64,000 nt of DNA from Montifringilla adamsi (taxonomy: Eukaryota; Chordata; Aves; Passeriformes; Passeridae). The translations under genes and the position numbers were made by a program. Positions within the stretch are counted from its first letter, which is position 1. Every line of letters begins with the position of its first letter. Below, in pieces: positions 36,143 to 48,700 of this stretch. Where the stretch lies: the NCBI GenBank assembly GCA_017590115.1, contig JAGGNK010008559.1:5883888-5947887 (forward strand). The letters run 5' to 3'. The notes under the pieces were generated by a model. The model saw only the letters and a program-made list of their open reading frames with translations. It searched no databases and had not been told where the DNA came from.

Positions 36143-37589
36143 GGTGTGGTGCTTTGGATCAATAACGTGTAACAAAGCACATGTTGACTGACAGGCTGGA
36201 CAGGACAGAGACAGCAAAGGGATTTTTGCTCTCCCAGCATGTTGACAGTGGAGCCTAGAGCCTCAATTTGTCTTTACTTTTCTTTGCATGTTTATCTTCC
36301 GTGGGAGCTGCTCCTCTGGGTTCTTTGGAGTCTCTCTATTTTAAAGAAATTAAGCATCCTTAACACCTTCCTCAATAAAATGTTGTGAGTATGGTGCACT
36401 CAGTAGCGCCTGACACAAGGTTTAGAGATCCTAGATCACTTGTTGGCAGGAGTTTGACTTCAGTGAAGGAAATCAGGGGTAGCAAAAAGGTCCCCCACCT
36501 TGGACAAAGTAAAGAGAACCCAAGATCACTGATTGTGTGAGCCCTGGCAATTCAGGTGAAGCAAATGAATAAGTACTGAAAATACTGAAAATGAGGGAGC
36601 CTCATTGACCAACTAAGCTGCTTGTCCTTCAGAACATTTAACCATCAGCTGGTTAAATGTTTTAAACCCCCTTAAAATTGCCAAAGATCCTCTAATATCC
36701 TGAATTCTCTATTTTTTCCCATGAAAAAAAAAATCAGTCCAGAAAGTCAAGCTACAACATCCACACAAAATCCTTTGCTACTCCGTACACACATGCTTAG
36801 TTTTCACAAGTATCTCAAAGCCTGCAGGTCTCCAAGCCCAGCTAAGGAAAGAAGACACTGATACTTTTCTTACTTTAAAAATTATTTCAATGCACTTGGA
36901 GTTTGTAAGCAACCGTTGAAACCAAAAGCATGAGTTGAAAGTCTCTTTTCTTTGTGAATGGGTGTTTATGCCACTAACATTTGTGGAGTTAGGCTTTTCC
37001 CAGGCCCATGTTTTATAATTACAGAGAATTCTATATGGCCATTGCCATTCAAACTGTATGATGCTTCTAAATAAACTGATGTATCACACACAACACTTTG
37101 TGCCCTGATTGAAAACCACCATCTCAACCTCAAAATCCAGTGAGGAATTAGTTGACAAAGGGTTTAAAAGCTGCATCTCATTTCCAACACAAGCACCAAA
37201 TGAAGTCCTACCTAACAAGGTGTTTGCTGATCCTAGCCCTGTTCACACTCCACAGCAGAAAAATAGACACTTTCAACCCTGTGAAAAGTAACACTTTTGT
37301 TCACATACCACATACCTAGGACACCAGCTAAATATCTTAACTTTTTTTGTACTCTATTAATAATTCCACTACATTCATCTTACAGTTCCTATTGAGAAAG
37401 CATTTTGTTTCATATACAGGGAAATCTCCTGTATATTTAGGCCTCTACTCACAAAAATAAACAAATAATTCATTTTCTAATAGATTTGGCAGGTGGAGCA
37501 AGTTGAAACAAGGGACAGAGACACTCAAGTCTCTAAGCTCCAAAAGGCTCATCCCAGCAGAGCCCCATCTATTTGCCATCCTGACTGGC

Positions 37590-37650
37590 AAATATAATCT
37601 GGACTCGATAATCTTAAAGGTCTTTTCCAACCCTTCTGATTCTATGGTTA
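37590..37650 (+). mobile_element. CR1 3' end fragment
   Basis: CTGGACTCGATAATCTTAAA, then GGTCTTTTCCAACC and TGATTCTATGG, match the extreme 3' end of avian CR1 elements (GACTCGATGATCTTAAAGGTCTTTTCCAACC ... ATTCTATG). The orientation is plus. Only the last 60 or so bases are recognisable. Confidence 0.85.
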
Positions 37651-40094
37651 AGTTTCTAAAGTTTCTTAAGCTGCTTGACAGTGCTAAAAAAACCATAAGA
37701 ATTTCATCAAGGTAAAAAAAAAAAACACTTTTGCAAACAAGTGAAGTTGCATTTTTTGTTTTTCTTTGCACTAAGGTTACGTCACTTATCTCTTGGGTAC
37801 AGATGGCATTCATAACCATGTGCCTAGACCCCAGCTAAATTATCTCTTTCCCCTAAATAGTTTGAGGGAAGCAAAACAACAAGAGTTCTGTACAGAAAAT
37901 TAGGAAGGCTTGGTTTTGAGCTTAATTTTGAAAATTCTTTCAGGTGAGCCTCCAAATTTTTTTTTCTATGGCTTTTCACGTATGAAAGATTTATCATTTG
38001 TGCAGGCAGGCTCAGGAGCTGCAAGTGTAGCTGCCCAGCTGCAAAATGTGGGCACAGCACCTGCTGCACTAAAGCTCTCTGCAGACAAGTAGACACATTC
38101 CAGCTATTCAGTCCAAGCATTTTAAATGATCTCCACCCTTCAGGAGACCTCTTTTTGCCTTTGTGGAAAATACTTATTTTAGTGGACAGGTGCCTGCCCA
38201 CCTGGATTCAGGTGCTATTCATGATCAGAAATTCACAGCAAAATTCTCAGCAGGTAGTACCAAAAGCATTCTAAGATTTCTACAGCAAAAATGTAATGAC
38301 TTCATTTTAATAGGTAAACATGATGAGCTCCACAAATGATTGCTGAGGCATTAGACATCATTAGTCCCACAGAGAAAGCCCTAACGTCCTGCAGTATCAA
38401 ATTGTTTACCACTAATTTACAGAGGCTGAATCCACAAATACATTTCTATCATTTTGCAGTTGCCTAATTAATTACATATATTAAGCAAATTAAACTGAAG
38501 GATGCAGTAAGTACTCCCAGGGCAACCGGTGGCTGTGTCACCAGCAATTTGCTGCTTTTACTTTCATACACAATTTTCTTTCAGTGGCAAAGACAATCAT
38601 TAAAGGATGAAAGCAGGAATCTTACTAGTACAACAGAAATCAAGAGAGATTTCTATTATTAGTGAAATAACTCCAAGAGAAGAAGTTTGTAAACAAGTGC
38701 AGGAATGAACACATGTTCACTCCTTGAACCATGTTGCATATTTTGTGTCACACAGACAACAGAAGCAATGAGTGAAATATCACCACAGTCATTTATTTTA
38801 AATGTACACACATTTTTGTTAATTTTAAAAGATACTGATTTTGCACGGTGATTCCAAATCATCTTCCAAAAATAATTTGTGATACTTCTGGAGCTCTATT
38901 TCGATTTTTAAAAAACCATTGTTGGCATTCTCTTTTCCTGTGCTGCAAGAGCACAGGACAATTGAGGAGCACAGGCCATGCCTTCTATCTTCATATACAG
39001 GAAAAAAAAAAAAAAACCTCAACAAACCAACCCAAAACATACCCAAATCAGAAGGAAACATACACAAGGGCAATTCCACAGCTGTTTGGTGGTAAATGAT
39101 AAACCACAATGTGTCCCTTAGTGGGTGTGTAGAATGTATGATCCAGAGTTTGGAATGTCCTCATTCCCTGATATTTTTTTCCTTTTTTTAATCTGTGGAA
39201 GAACTGCTGACTGCCACATTTGATAGGGAGAAGCAAACTTATTCTTTGATGTTTTAAGTACCAGACTTAGGAATGACTAATTCTTCTGTTCTGGTATTAC
39301 AGTAGCAGTTCTGAAAGAAAGCAGAAATAAAATGCCTCTACCCATCTTTTTTTTTTTTTTAATGCCAATTTTGAGACATAATTTTTAGAATCTTCTTGGA
39401 ATACTCTGTGAAATCTTAAATGTGCCCCGTGACACAAGGTCAAAGCTCTTCTCCAGTTATTGATACCAGCATTTGTACTTTGAATTAAAGGTCAAATAAA
39501 TCAAATCCTACACAACTAAAAGAACTCTTTCACTCCATATCCTCCAGACCCTTATTGTGGTTTTACTTCAAGGTCCAAGTCTATGCCATAATTACAGTAA
39601 ATCTTTGTTGAATGAACAGAAAGTCCTCTGATAAACAGCAAAGGCAGTAAACTAAATAATTCCATTGATAGAGACCATAGCAATAACATTTTCAGGAGAA
39701 AATTGCTTGTAAGATATACCAAGCTCCAACCATAGAAGAAAACAATCTGCAATTTGTTTTCTTACTTCAAAGCAGGAGATGGCTATAAAGTTTTTCTTTA
39801 AACCCGATATCTGATGAGCCATCCCTTCCCAGGAATAGGTAATTAAATCATAACAGAATTTCACCGAAATATTTATTATCTACATGGTCAAAGTAGATAG
39901 CACTTTTCAAACTATCTTTTCCCCAAAATCATAGGCCAGCTCTGTCTGCCAGAACAGCCTTTATATTCCCTTAAAGATGACTCTGCTGCAGTCAATACAA
40001 AGTTTCCCCTTCAAAATTCTATTAATTGAGGAGAACCTGTCTTGAGCCTTTTCTTCCATTTTAATACTTATTTCCTCTTTTCCTCTTCTTGGAG

Positions 40095-40097
<3 letters not shown>

Positions 40098-40125
<28 letters not shown>

Positions 40126-40140
40126 CTTTTTTTCTTTTTT
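40098..40140. repeat. Poly-T tract
   Basis: About 28 T followed by T runs interrupted by single C, then six C. A (TC)n run follows at about 40261-40278. Confidence 0.95.
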
Positions 40141-42810
40141 CCCCCCATTCCTTGCAGTTGCTCCTCCCAGCAACTGCCCTGGCACTTGGACTCTGTTGGC
40201 CACTCAAAAGCATCATAATCTAGGCAGTCTGGGCTTGCTTAGATGGAACAGGCTCAAGAATTCTCTCTCTCTCTCTCTGGCATCTTTGATCCATGTCCAG
40301 AGCACTCACTCGTTCCCTATCAGTCACTCTTTCATGCAATTTACCATAGCCCAATCGCTGTTCCAAACCAACTAACTTTCCCCAAAATAGGCTGTCTTCT
40401 ACATCTGAGCCTCAGGACACTCCAATTTGCAGCTCATTTTTTTCAGGGAGCACGTGGTTACTGAAGCAAACTGATTCTTAACTCTGTATGCAACATATCA
40501 CTTGTAAATCTCCATTTTAGCAACCACATGCAGTTTGCAGATTTAGCTTTTAAAAGTCTCTTAAATTCTAAATACATTCATGTGTGCACCAACCGGATTC
40601 TCTAAAGAGTGTGAAGGACTAAGATTAAAGTCCTCTGAGTACACAATTGTCCCTATTCCACACAGGGCTTGCTGAAACAGGAGGCACACCAAGCATTAGT
40701 GTTTCCTCACTTCCCAGTGTGCTTGTTTTTACCATCCCAAATGCAACTGACAAAAGACCTGAAAATCTAGATTTCTTCTCATGGTATTACTTATCAAAGC
40801 CTTTTAGTTCCTTCACCCACCAGCTGAGCCATTAGCTGTTTACCTGGCAGAATGGTTAGGGTTTTGGTTTGACCACTACTTCTGCCGTAAATCACATTAG
40901 ACTTGTGGAACTCTTCGTAGAAGTAACACTGAAGCAAATTTATCCTTTGCATCCCAAAGCTGGCATTTCTCAGAGTGCATTTTCTCAGTTATTTTACACT
41001 TGGTGAGAATTAAAGAGAATTCACAAAGTAAATCAAGTTTGCTAATTTATCTGTAAATACTGATGCTTATTTATACCTTGGGACTAGCTCCTTGTAAGAG
41101 CCATCTGCAGAAACAGAAAGCAGCAAGAATCCATTTTGGGTTTTTTGGTTAGTAACAAACATTCAGAGGAAAACCATAATAGTACATTTTTGAAAGCATC
41201 CATGCCATGGTCTGAGCTGTGGCAGTGTCATGCTATCCGCATTCTTGCTGTTTCGAAGAAAAAAAAACCAAAACACTATGTATAAACAAACAGCCCAAAT
41301 AAACAGGAAGGATTTTCTCTGGAAAAACTCTCTGGAGTTCTATGGTGCCAGTGAGTGAAATTCAGGTCTGCAAGTACAGTTCCCTTAAAGTCATCAGCAT
41401 TAAGAGATAGTCCTCCTGCACTTCACAAATGTGTTCCTTCTATACAGATAAGAGCCCCTTGAGGTTATTTTAGTGGGGAAAATAAGATCTACTGCTCTTC
41501 TAATTCACCAAAGAATATCTGTGAAAGAACTGAATTCTATTTCACTCTGGTAACTATCGACAGAATTTCCTACTAAAATTCTGTCTCATACATCTGAAAA
41601 CACCAGGATTAAACAGATGCTTTAAAGACTGAAACACCAAACTACTGTACTGATGACCTGCATTTTTCAGTAGGAAGTGTTATTCTGTTGAAAACAGCAC
41701 CAAAATGCAGATATTTAAGCCTATTTTTAGGACTCACACACACTTCTAATATTTTTCTTTTATGTGGATGGGAATACAGCATAATTGAGGCTGTAGTTTC
41801 ATTAGCAAGTTGTGCAGCACAGTCAGAGCAAGTCAGAATAGCAAAACAGGTGTAGCTGTAAATTAAAACCTCATGTTCACAGGTGTTACTGGAGGGAAGG
41901 AGAAATGCTTTATGCTGGCTCTGCCCTGCCCTGAATGACCATTAGCAGTTAAAGCACTATAAATATATGGTCCTGTAGCCTGCCTTTTTTTTAGTTTAAT
42001 CTAAGAGGAGCTCAGTTTGTGCTCTCCAAGACAGTTTGAGAACACAAACCAACAAAAGACAGGGAAGGTGGATAAAAAAGATTCCTGTCACAGGGCATCC
42101 CCTCTCAGAATTAGCACATTAACACATATGCACCCTGTGATGATCACCAGAAATACTTGAGGGAGAAACCATTTAAGAAAACTATAGAAGAGTACTAGGG
42201 AAGAATAGAGAAACAGCATGTTTTCCATGAGGTTTCTATCCCTAAAAGCTCTCCTTGATTTAATAACCTAGTAGCTTTTCAGGAATATTACAAAGCCTGC
42301 TAACTGTGGAGTAACCATTTAGGAAGAGAAAAAAAAAAAGCCAAAATGTCCATTCAGTATTAAAGCACTTTAAGGAAATTTAAATGGAACAGAGGTAGAA
42401 AAAGTAAAGTTGGAATAAAATGTTACATTTCTCAGACATTGTTTTCTTTGAAAGAAAAGAAGTTGTCTGTAGCAGTAGCACACATATTTTCAAATACAGA
42501 AATAAATACAGATGCTGAGCACTAAGGGAACTTCATATCTGTATATGGGTCTAGATTGTCTCAAGAAGAATGAGAAACAGATTCTGCTTTCCATTTCAGG
42601 AGTGCACCATCACTAAAGCATCAAGGAGTTCTCCAAGTTGTAATCCTTTCATTGTTACATCTAACTACATTACATCCCCCAGTAAGTCTGACCATTCAAC
42701 ATTTCTCTTCCTAAACTTAAGGGATACAAGGAATCAGTGTAATTAAACAGGAATTCTGACATACTGAGCACTGCCATCTTGTCTCTAAACTGAACTCCTG
42801 CCCACGGACC

Positions 42811-43735
42811 TAGGCATAGTAAAGATATTAATACTATAAATTTTGATATCTATTTTGATACCAATAGGCATTGCTATTTTTTGATGTCAATATCCATTGG
42901 CATTGCTACCCATTGATGCCTATTAATTTCAAAATTGTGATATTGACAGACATTGATATTTGTACACATCATTACCTTTTTTATATCAATAGGCACCAAT
43001 ACTTTTATTTTTTTAATGCCAATTTCAATATCTGTCTTGATGCATTGATAGGTAAAGTTATCAGTACCTCCTAATTTTGAAACCAAATTTCAGTATTAGA
43101 ATGCATCAACACCTATTTCACTATGAATTTTGATACCAATAGGCGTTCAAAGATTAAGGCACTTATTTAAAGGAATCAATACCTTTAATATCAATGCCTG
43201 TCAAAACTAATCTCAATATTGGTAGGCACCCATAGCTATCAATTCAATGTTAATTTTTTTATCTTTAGGCATTGATATTTACTGATATCAACAGGTATCA
43301 AAAGATAGGGATTAATACCTAGCAATTTCTGTAGTAATTTTGAAACCAATAGGCATCAATAGACATTGCTAGGCATAAAAATCTATCAATTTCAAGAGCT
43401 ACTCATTTCAATGGTCATCTATATGTAATGATTTTGATGCTGATTTTGATATCAGTAGGCATCTATACCTATTGATATTGATACCTTTCAAAAGCAAGAG
43501 TAGGTAATATTTGTAATTTTTTATACCTACTGATATTGATACAGTGATTTAGATAAGAATTGCTACCTACCAATATGATACTTTTTGGTAGAGATACTTA
43601 CTGTTATGGCAGTCATCAATACCAACTGATAAGTATCAATACCTATGAATCTGATACCAATTTACTTTCATACACATCAATATCAGTCAATAACTGGGTA
43701 TATTAAGAGGCATCAATTCCTATGGATGTTTACAT
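42811..43735. repeat. Degenerate, partly self-complementary AT-rich repeat block
   Basis: About 0.9 kb built from diverged short motifs such as TTTTGATACCAATAGGCAT, ATTGATATCAATAGG, CTATTGATATTGATACC and ATCAATACCTA. Both GATACCAATAGGC-type and TATTGATATTGATACC-type motifs occur on the same strand, so the block is partly self-complementary. As a result short frames on both strands carry the same INRHQ-like peptide. No regular period is evident by eye. It is not attributable to a family I know. Confidence 0.85.
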
Positions 43736-45143
43736 ACTGGCCAAAGAGCCATGTGAAGCTTTGGTATGTAGGTTATAGGTTGTATTATTTGGTATGGAGC
43801 TGGTCCACTTCTGCTGTGCTTCCTGGAGCAAAATGTTGAAGAAAAAGCATATTAGGTGTGCAAAATCTTGCTTTTCAAGGTTCAGCGAGTTCAGGAAAAT
43901 CACAGATGCAGAGGTCATTTGTTAATAACTGATCCTTGATATTTAAACAGAGGAGAAATATGGAACAGTCTTGCTATTTCATTATATCCAGGAATTCTGG
44001 GTACTTGCATATGGCTCAAATTAATTTGGTTTTCTTGGAAGTCAGTTCTCTTTAAATCAGGTTAAGTTCCTCTTATGCATCTCTCAAGACAGCTCAGTTT
44101 CAGCCCATGGAGATGTACTTCCTTCCTTCAGGTTTTGGAGAGTTACTAGTTCCACCTAGATTTCTCTGCACAGGTCTGGATCCTCTGCCATGCCCACAGT
44201 TTTATTTCTGAAGGCTGACAACATAGCCAGCCTTACCCTTTATTTTTTTTTTTTCAGCTGCAAACATCCTCCCTCTGTCCCACACACACCTCCAAACGCA
44301 GCAGGGAGAGACAGACACACTCCCACAGAGCTGTCTAAGAAGCTACAGTGCCACATGGAAAGACAGTTGGATTTACTGGCATTATTTCTAACTTTAAATA
44401 TTTTGTCAGCTCTGGATTTGGGGTTTAAATTTGCTTATGTGACTACAGAACAAACGATAGCTATAAAAGCTTGCTCATGTTATCCTAGCACAGATCAGTG
44501 CTGCAAGGGGAGTGTCAGCACATTGTCACTTGCACGTCCTGAAGAGGCAAGCTTTCAAAGTTCACCTCTTGCCTGCTGGAGAAGGCTAGGATGGCCAGAG
44601 TGACACTCCTTGCTGATGGTAAATGTCACCATGGTATCACATTACCACATCTAGTTTAAAAAAGTCTGACATTTAAAAGATACGAGCTTGGAAACCTCCT
44701 CCCAGCTCCACCACGGATGCAGCACTGAGTGGCAAGGAGAAACCACTGTCTAGCAATTCAGATTACCTCCCTTCAGCACTATTGGTTTTTCCAAGGGCAT
44801 TTTCCATGCAAATAGTGACTCTGCTCAAATCCTGTTACCTTAAAAACATTGACATGATCACAAGCTTGAGAAGCACATCTGATGGCCTGCACTGAATCAG
44901 GGAATTCACACATTACAGCAACACTTGCCACATCAAACCTGAGAATGGAAACTGAGAGGCCCCCACCCCTCAGTAAAGTCTGTCACCATAAATGGGATCC
45001 CAACATCTGTGAAGCTTCATTAACAGAACAATCATTCATGATGCAGGATGGAGATTTTAAATTAAAACTGGAGTAATTTTCACAAGTCATAACAGATCCA
45101 TAAGATACAGAATACAGAAACTGGGTGATGCTCTTTGCAAAAC

Positions 45144-45174
45144 AAAAAAAACAAACAAAAAAAAAAAAAAAAAA
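45144..45174. repeat. A-rich tract
   Basis: A runs with single C interruptions, ending in about 20 A. Confidence 0.9.
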
Positions 45175-45559
45175 CGGCAAAAGCCTTGGCTTTTAAGTTA
45201 TTTCTCATAATTTCTCAGCCTAAAGTGAGCTGTTCAGCAGCTTTGTGAGGTTGATGCTGAAATACCTTACATCTCCTTGGTCGAGGAGAGTCACATTGGA
45301 TCATAGCCTGGCCTTAGGCCAAAGCATCTTCACAAAACTGCTCAAAACTTTCTGAAGGGCAGCCATCCTTCAGGGCTTCTCAACCTTAAATAAGGCTCTC
45401 TCCAAGAACCCTGTCTTCTCACTTCTTACAAGTACTTCAGCACACATTAACCTCACTTATGAATGCAGTGAGACACAAGGAAGAGAGGATCATTTGCAGC
45501 ATTTGGGTGCCCATGGGTACCACAGGATGTGCTACAGACGCCCTGTGACACTGGACTCT

Positions 45560-45734
45560 TGTACTGGGCCTGTCTGGGATGGAGTTAACTTATGAGACTG
45601 TCTTTAGCTTGTTCCATGATTTTTTATTTTTTTGCTATTGGTCTTCCTAATCTTTCCCTCATCCTACTGAGGGAGGAAGCAAGTGAGCTGCTATGTGGTT
45701 GCTCAGCTGCTGGCTGAAGTCAACCCACAGCAGT
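45560..45734 (+). mobile_element. Fragment of an avian ERV LTR, internally deleted
   Basis: It begins TGTACTGGGCCTGTCTGGGA followed by TGGAGTTAAC, the usual left end of a common avian ERVL-like LTR. It ends with GAGGGAGGAAGCAAGTGAGC, then TGGCTGAAGTCAACCCACAGCA, like that LTR's right end. The middle (promoter and poly-A region) is missing. No internal proviral sequence follows, so it is a decayed solo LTR remnant. Confidence 0.75.
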
Positions 45735-48700
45735 CATAAAACCATATACCCTTTTATCATCAAGCTACACGAAAGGAGAGGTGAAGGAAAGCTTGACAAG
45801 AGCTGTTAAAGCAGCAGCCTTAGCGCAGCAGAGGGAAAATCAGTAACAGGGAATCATGCAGCAGCCATCTTGGGTGGGAAGGATAATACCCTCCCAGCAA
45901 AAAATCCCTTCTGTTTACCCCTTTTATTGAGACATGAACTGTGCTCTTTAACATCAGCCCCTCTATGCACAAACACTCACACACAAACTTGGTGTAGCCT
46001 GTGCTGTAGAGGAAGGAGGTAGAAAACATTTCCCAAGAATATTTGATAAGTGATGTCCCTATTTCCCAATAATAATTGATAAGCGATCTTAGCACAGCAG
46101 CAGCCTCTTTGCTGGGAATCTGCTCAATCCCTGCAGTCTAGAGAGATCCAGAGAATGATATGGGCTGCCCACTCTGGCAGTCCTTCTCAAGCACACATCT
46201 GCATCCCAAATTGGTAATGCTGTGGTCCTGCATGAACCCAAAACCTCGTTTGGAGTAATGGCCTGACAGCACACGTTTCTCTCTTTCCTACCCCAAGAGA
46301 CTTATAATTTATCCTGTCTGTGAGCTCTTGGATGAAACTGGGGACCAACACAACTCCCAGCCTCCTGAAACAAGGGGGATGACTCTGTCCTGCACAGCAT
46401 TTCTGCAAGACTGTCACAATTACAGATGGTCACATCCTTGTGGCTCTCCTTCAGGGGCTGACACAGGATGGGTGACACAGCAACTCCTGATGCTGAGACA
46501 TGCAAAGGAGTGAAGGGTTACTGCCATCCACCAGCACCTCAGGCAATAACTGCTTTGTATGTCAGAAAAGTGGTACTTAATCTTGTGTTTGTGGGTCAGG
46601 GACAAGCTCCACAAAGTTACTGCCCTGTGAGCAGGCAGTGAGTGTGAGAAAGGAGCTGCATCTCAGCACAGAAACCTTGGAGAGCTGTGCTTTTGCAGCA
46701 TGCATTAAATACAGCCCCCCAACACTGGGGCTGAGCTAGGTACTCACTCAGAGTAAGGACTGGAGAAGGAATTTCTGAGACAGCTGTTCCATGCAGGAAT
46801 TTTTCCACAGCTGATGGCCCTGAAGGAGATGTTTTAAAAGGTATCAGACCAGCAGTGCACAGCTTTTTCATGGTTCTGAGCCTCTCAGAAAGGTCAGGCA
46901 CTGGCTTCCTGCTGTTCCCAGAGCAACATAAAGCAGCTCACTTTGTGGGGCTGGGAGCCAGGGCGCTGGCACTAAGGGTCACTGACTCCAGGACTGTCTG
47001 GAAACATGGAAGGAGGTATTTCATGGCCTGTCCTTGCAGAAGCCTTCTATGTGGAACTGGGATCCTGGAGCAAACTCCAGAATAGCCACTCTGTGGACTC
47101 TTCTACATGGTACCACTATCAGATGTTGTTCTGGAGCTCTTTGAGGGCTCTACCTTCAATTTTTAGCTGGTTGAATTCCTCATTGTTTGCCAGTGTCCTC
47201 TTTCAACAGCCATTATGAGATTAATGACTTTCAGGTCAACAGCAGATATACTTGATGGCACTAAAATCCCAATTGTTACACAGTTCAAAGACTGTCTGTT
47301 CTTTGGGGGCCCCAAAGCTGCAAGGTTTTTAATTTCATGAGGTAAAACAGGAAACTATAGACTTGGAAACTATATAGTCCATAGGCAGAAGGTGGTGAAC
47401 AAATCAGGGAAAGCATTATACAAAATGGAAACAAAGAGGGATAAGAATTCAGCAAGGGAAGACAGAAAGATGGGCAGTTACAGAAGGAAATTCCAAACAG
47501 ATATAGATGAATGAGGGAGGTTTCTTCAGGACATTGTGAGAGCCATCAGCGCTTGAGATCCTCATCCTGCCCCTTCTGTATTTAGTCTTCCAAGACAACC
47601 TCATGGTGGCAAACTGAAGGATAGAGCCTAACTCCAATACTGGAGCATATTTGGACCTGAACTTCCAGGTCAGATCCCTCCTAGAGGAATCTAGTTGTTT
47701 CTAGATCCCTTTAAGCACTGAATACATATGCAGTAAATTGGAACAATCAAGGGCTTCACTTTAAAACCACTCTTATTTAAAATCCAGCTGATAATATAGA
47801 CACAGTTGTAGTTTTCCCATTACTGTTCTAAACCTTGGCCAAGTATTTTCTCTCTTCTGTTTTTACTTACAAAATTATTGGTTATTATTTTCTTGTTCTT
47901 AGAGCTGGAGAACTCAGTATTTGACATTTACAAATGTTTTTATCCACCACTAAATAAACTACACCCATTGCCTAGCCAGGAAACTTCCCTCCTGTCCATC
48001 ACCACAGGTGTCTAAATGCTTGTTTAACCTCATAGTCTAAGGATTAAATAGACACAGAATCTGATGTAAAAATCACGGTTTCTATTGGAAACAGCTAAAG
48101 CCTAAAATTAAGGATTACACTCCCTTTGAACCAATCATTGGATAAATAGAGTATCCACTTCTTGGAGTTCCCATGTTTTCAGAATAAAAAAAAAATTTTT
48201 GGGAGAGGGAGGGTGGAACAAGTTCATTTTTCACTTTGTTCTTGGAGTCAGGGATGAAGAGAACATATATAGGCAGTGTAAGGAAACCTGTAGGATCATT
48301 GCCTGTGCTATACATACTTTAGATACACATTAACATTATTTAACCTTCTGTGGAGGAAAAAAAAATCTTCATTATAAAAAAATTTAAATCAATCCTTCTG
48401 AATCCTAAGGACTGTGAAGTCTAAGGTTCATTCTCAGTTTTGTGGGGTTGAACTAGGAAGGGTCACGCGAAATGTTTGACCTACATAGTCACACCACATA
48501 CACATACAGAAATACTCGAAAGTTTTTCAAGGGCACAGGGTTCTGGAAAAAAAGCAAAGAAAGACCATCCCCGTAGAATTTACCTGCCAAGTATAAATCA
48601 TCCCAAAACTACATTATTGGCTATAGTTCTTGTGCACGGCACACCTGAGAAAACCTTTAATTGCAAAGCACTACTGATCTTTCTGTGCATTTAGGAGCCT

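Larger units (their letters stand above)
29251..42810. other. JADE1 5' flank, no gene recognised
   Basis: No coding exon, tRNA or other RNA gene was recognised in this 13.5 kb. It contains the repeats listed separately: MIR-like remnants, a CR1 3' end, poly-A/T tracts, and small tandem duplications. From memory, the human region upstream of JADE1 is also a long gene-poor interval, which fits. Confidence 0.6.

Noticed and set aside
41958..41965. TATAAATA as a core promoter
   Set aside because: TATA-like strings are common in AT-rich DNA, and no transcript or exon can be tied to it.
42811..43735. CRISPR-like array or coding repeat
   Set aside because: The motifs are diverged, have no regular spacer length and occur in both orientations; the genome is vertebrate.
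44190..44603. Plus-strand 137-codon frame with a hydrophobic stretch
   Set aside because: The Phe-rich start comes from a poly-T tract, and no family or gene context was found.
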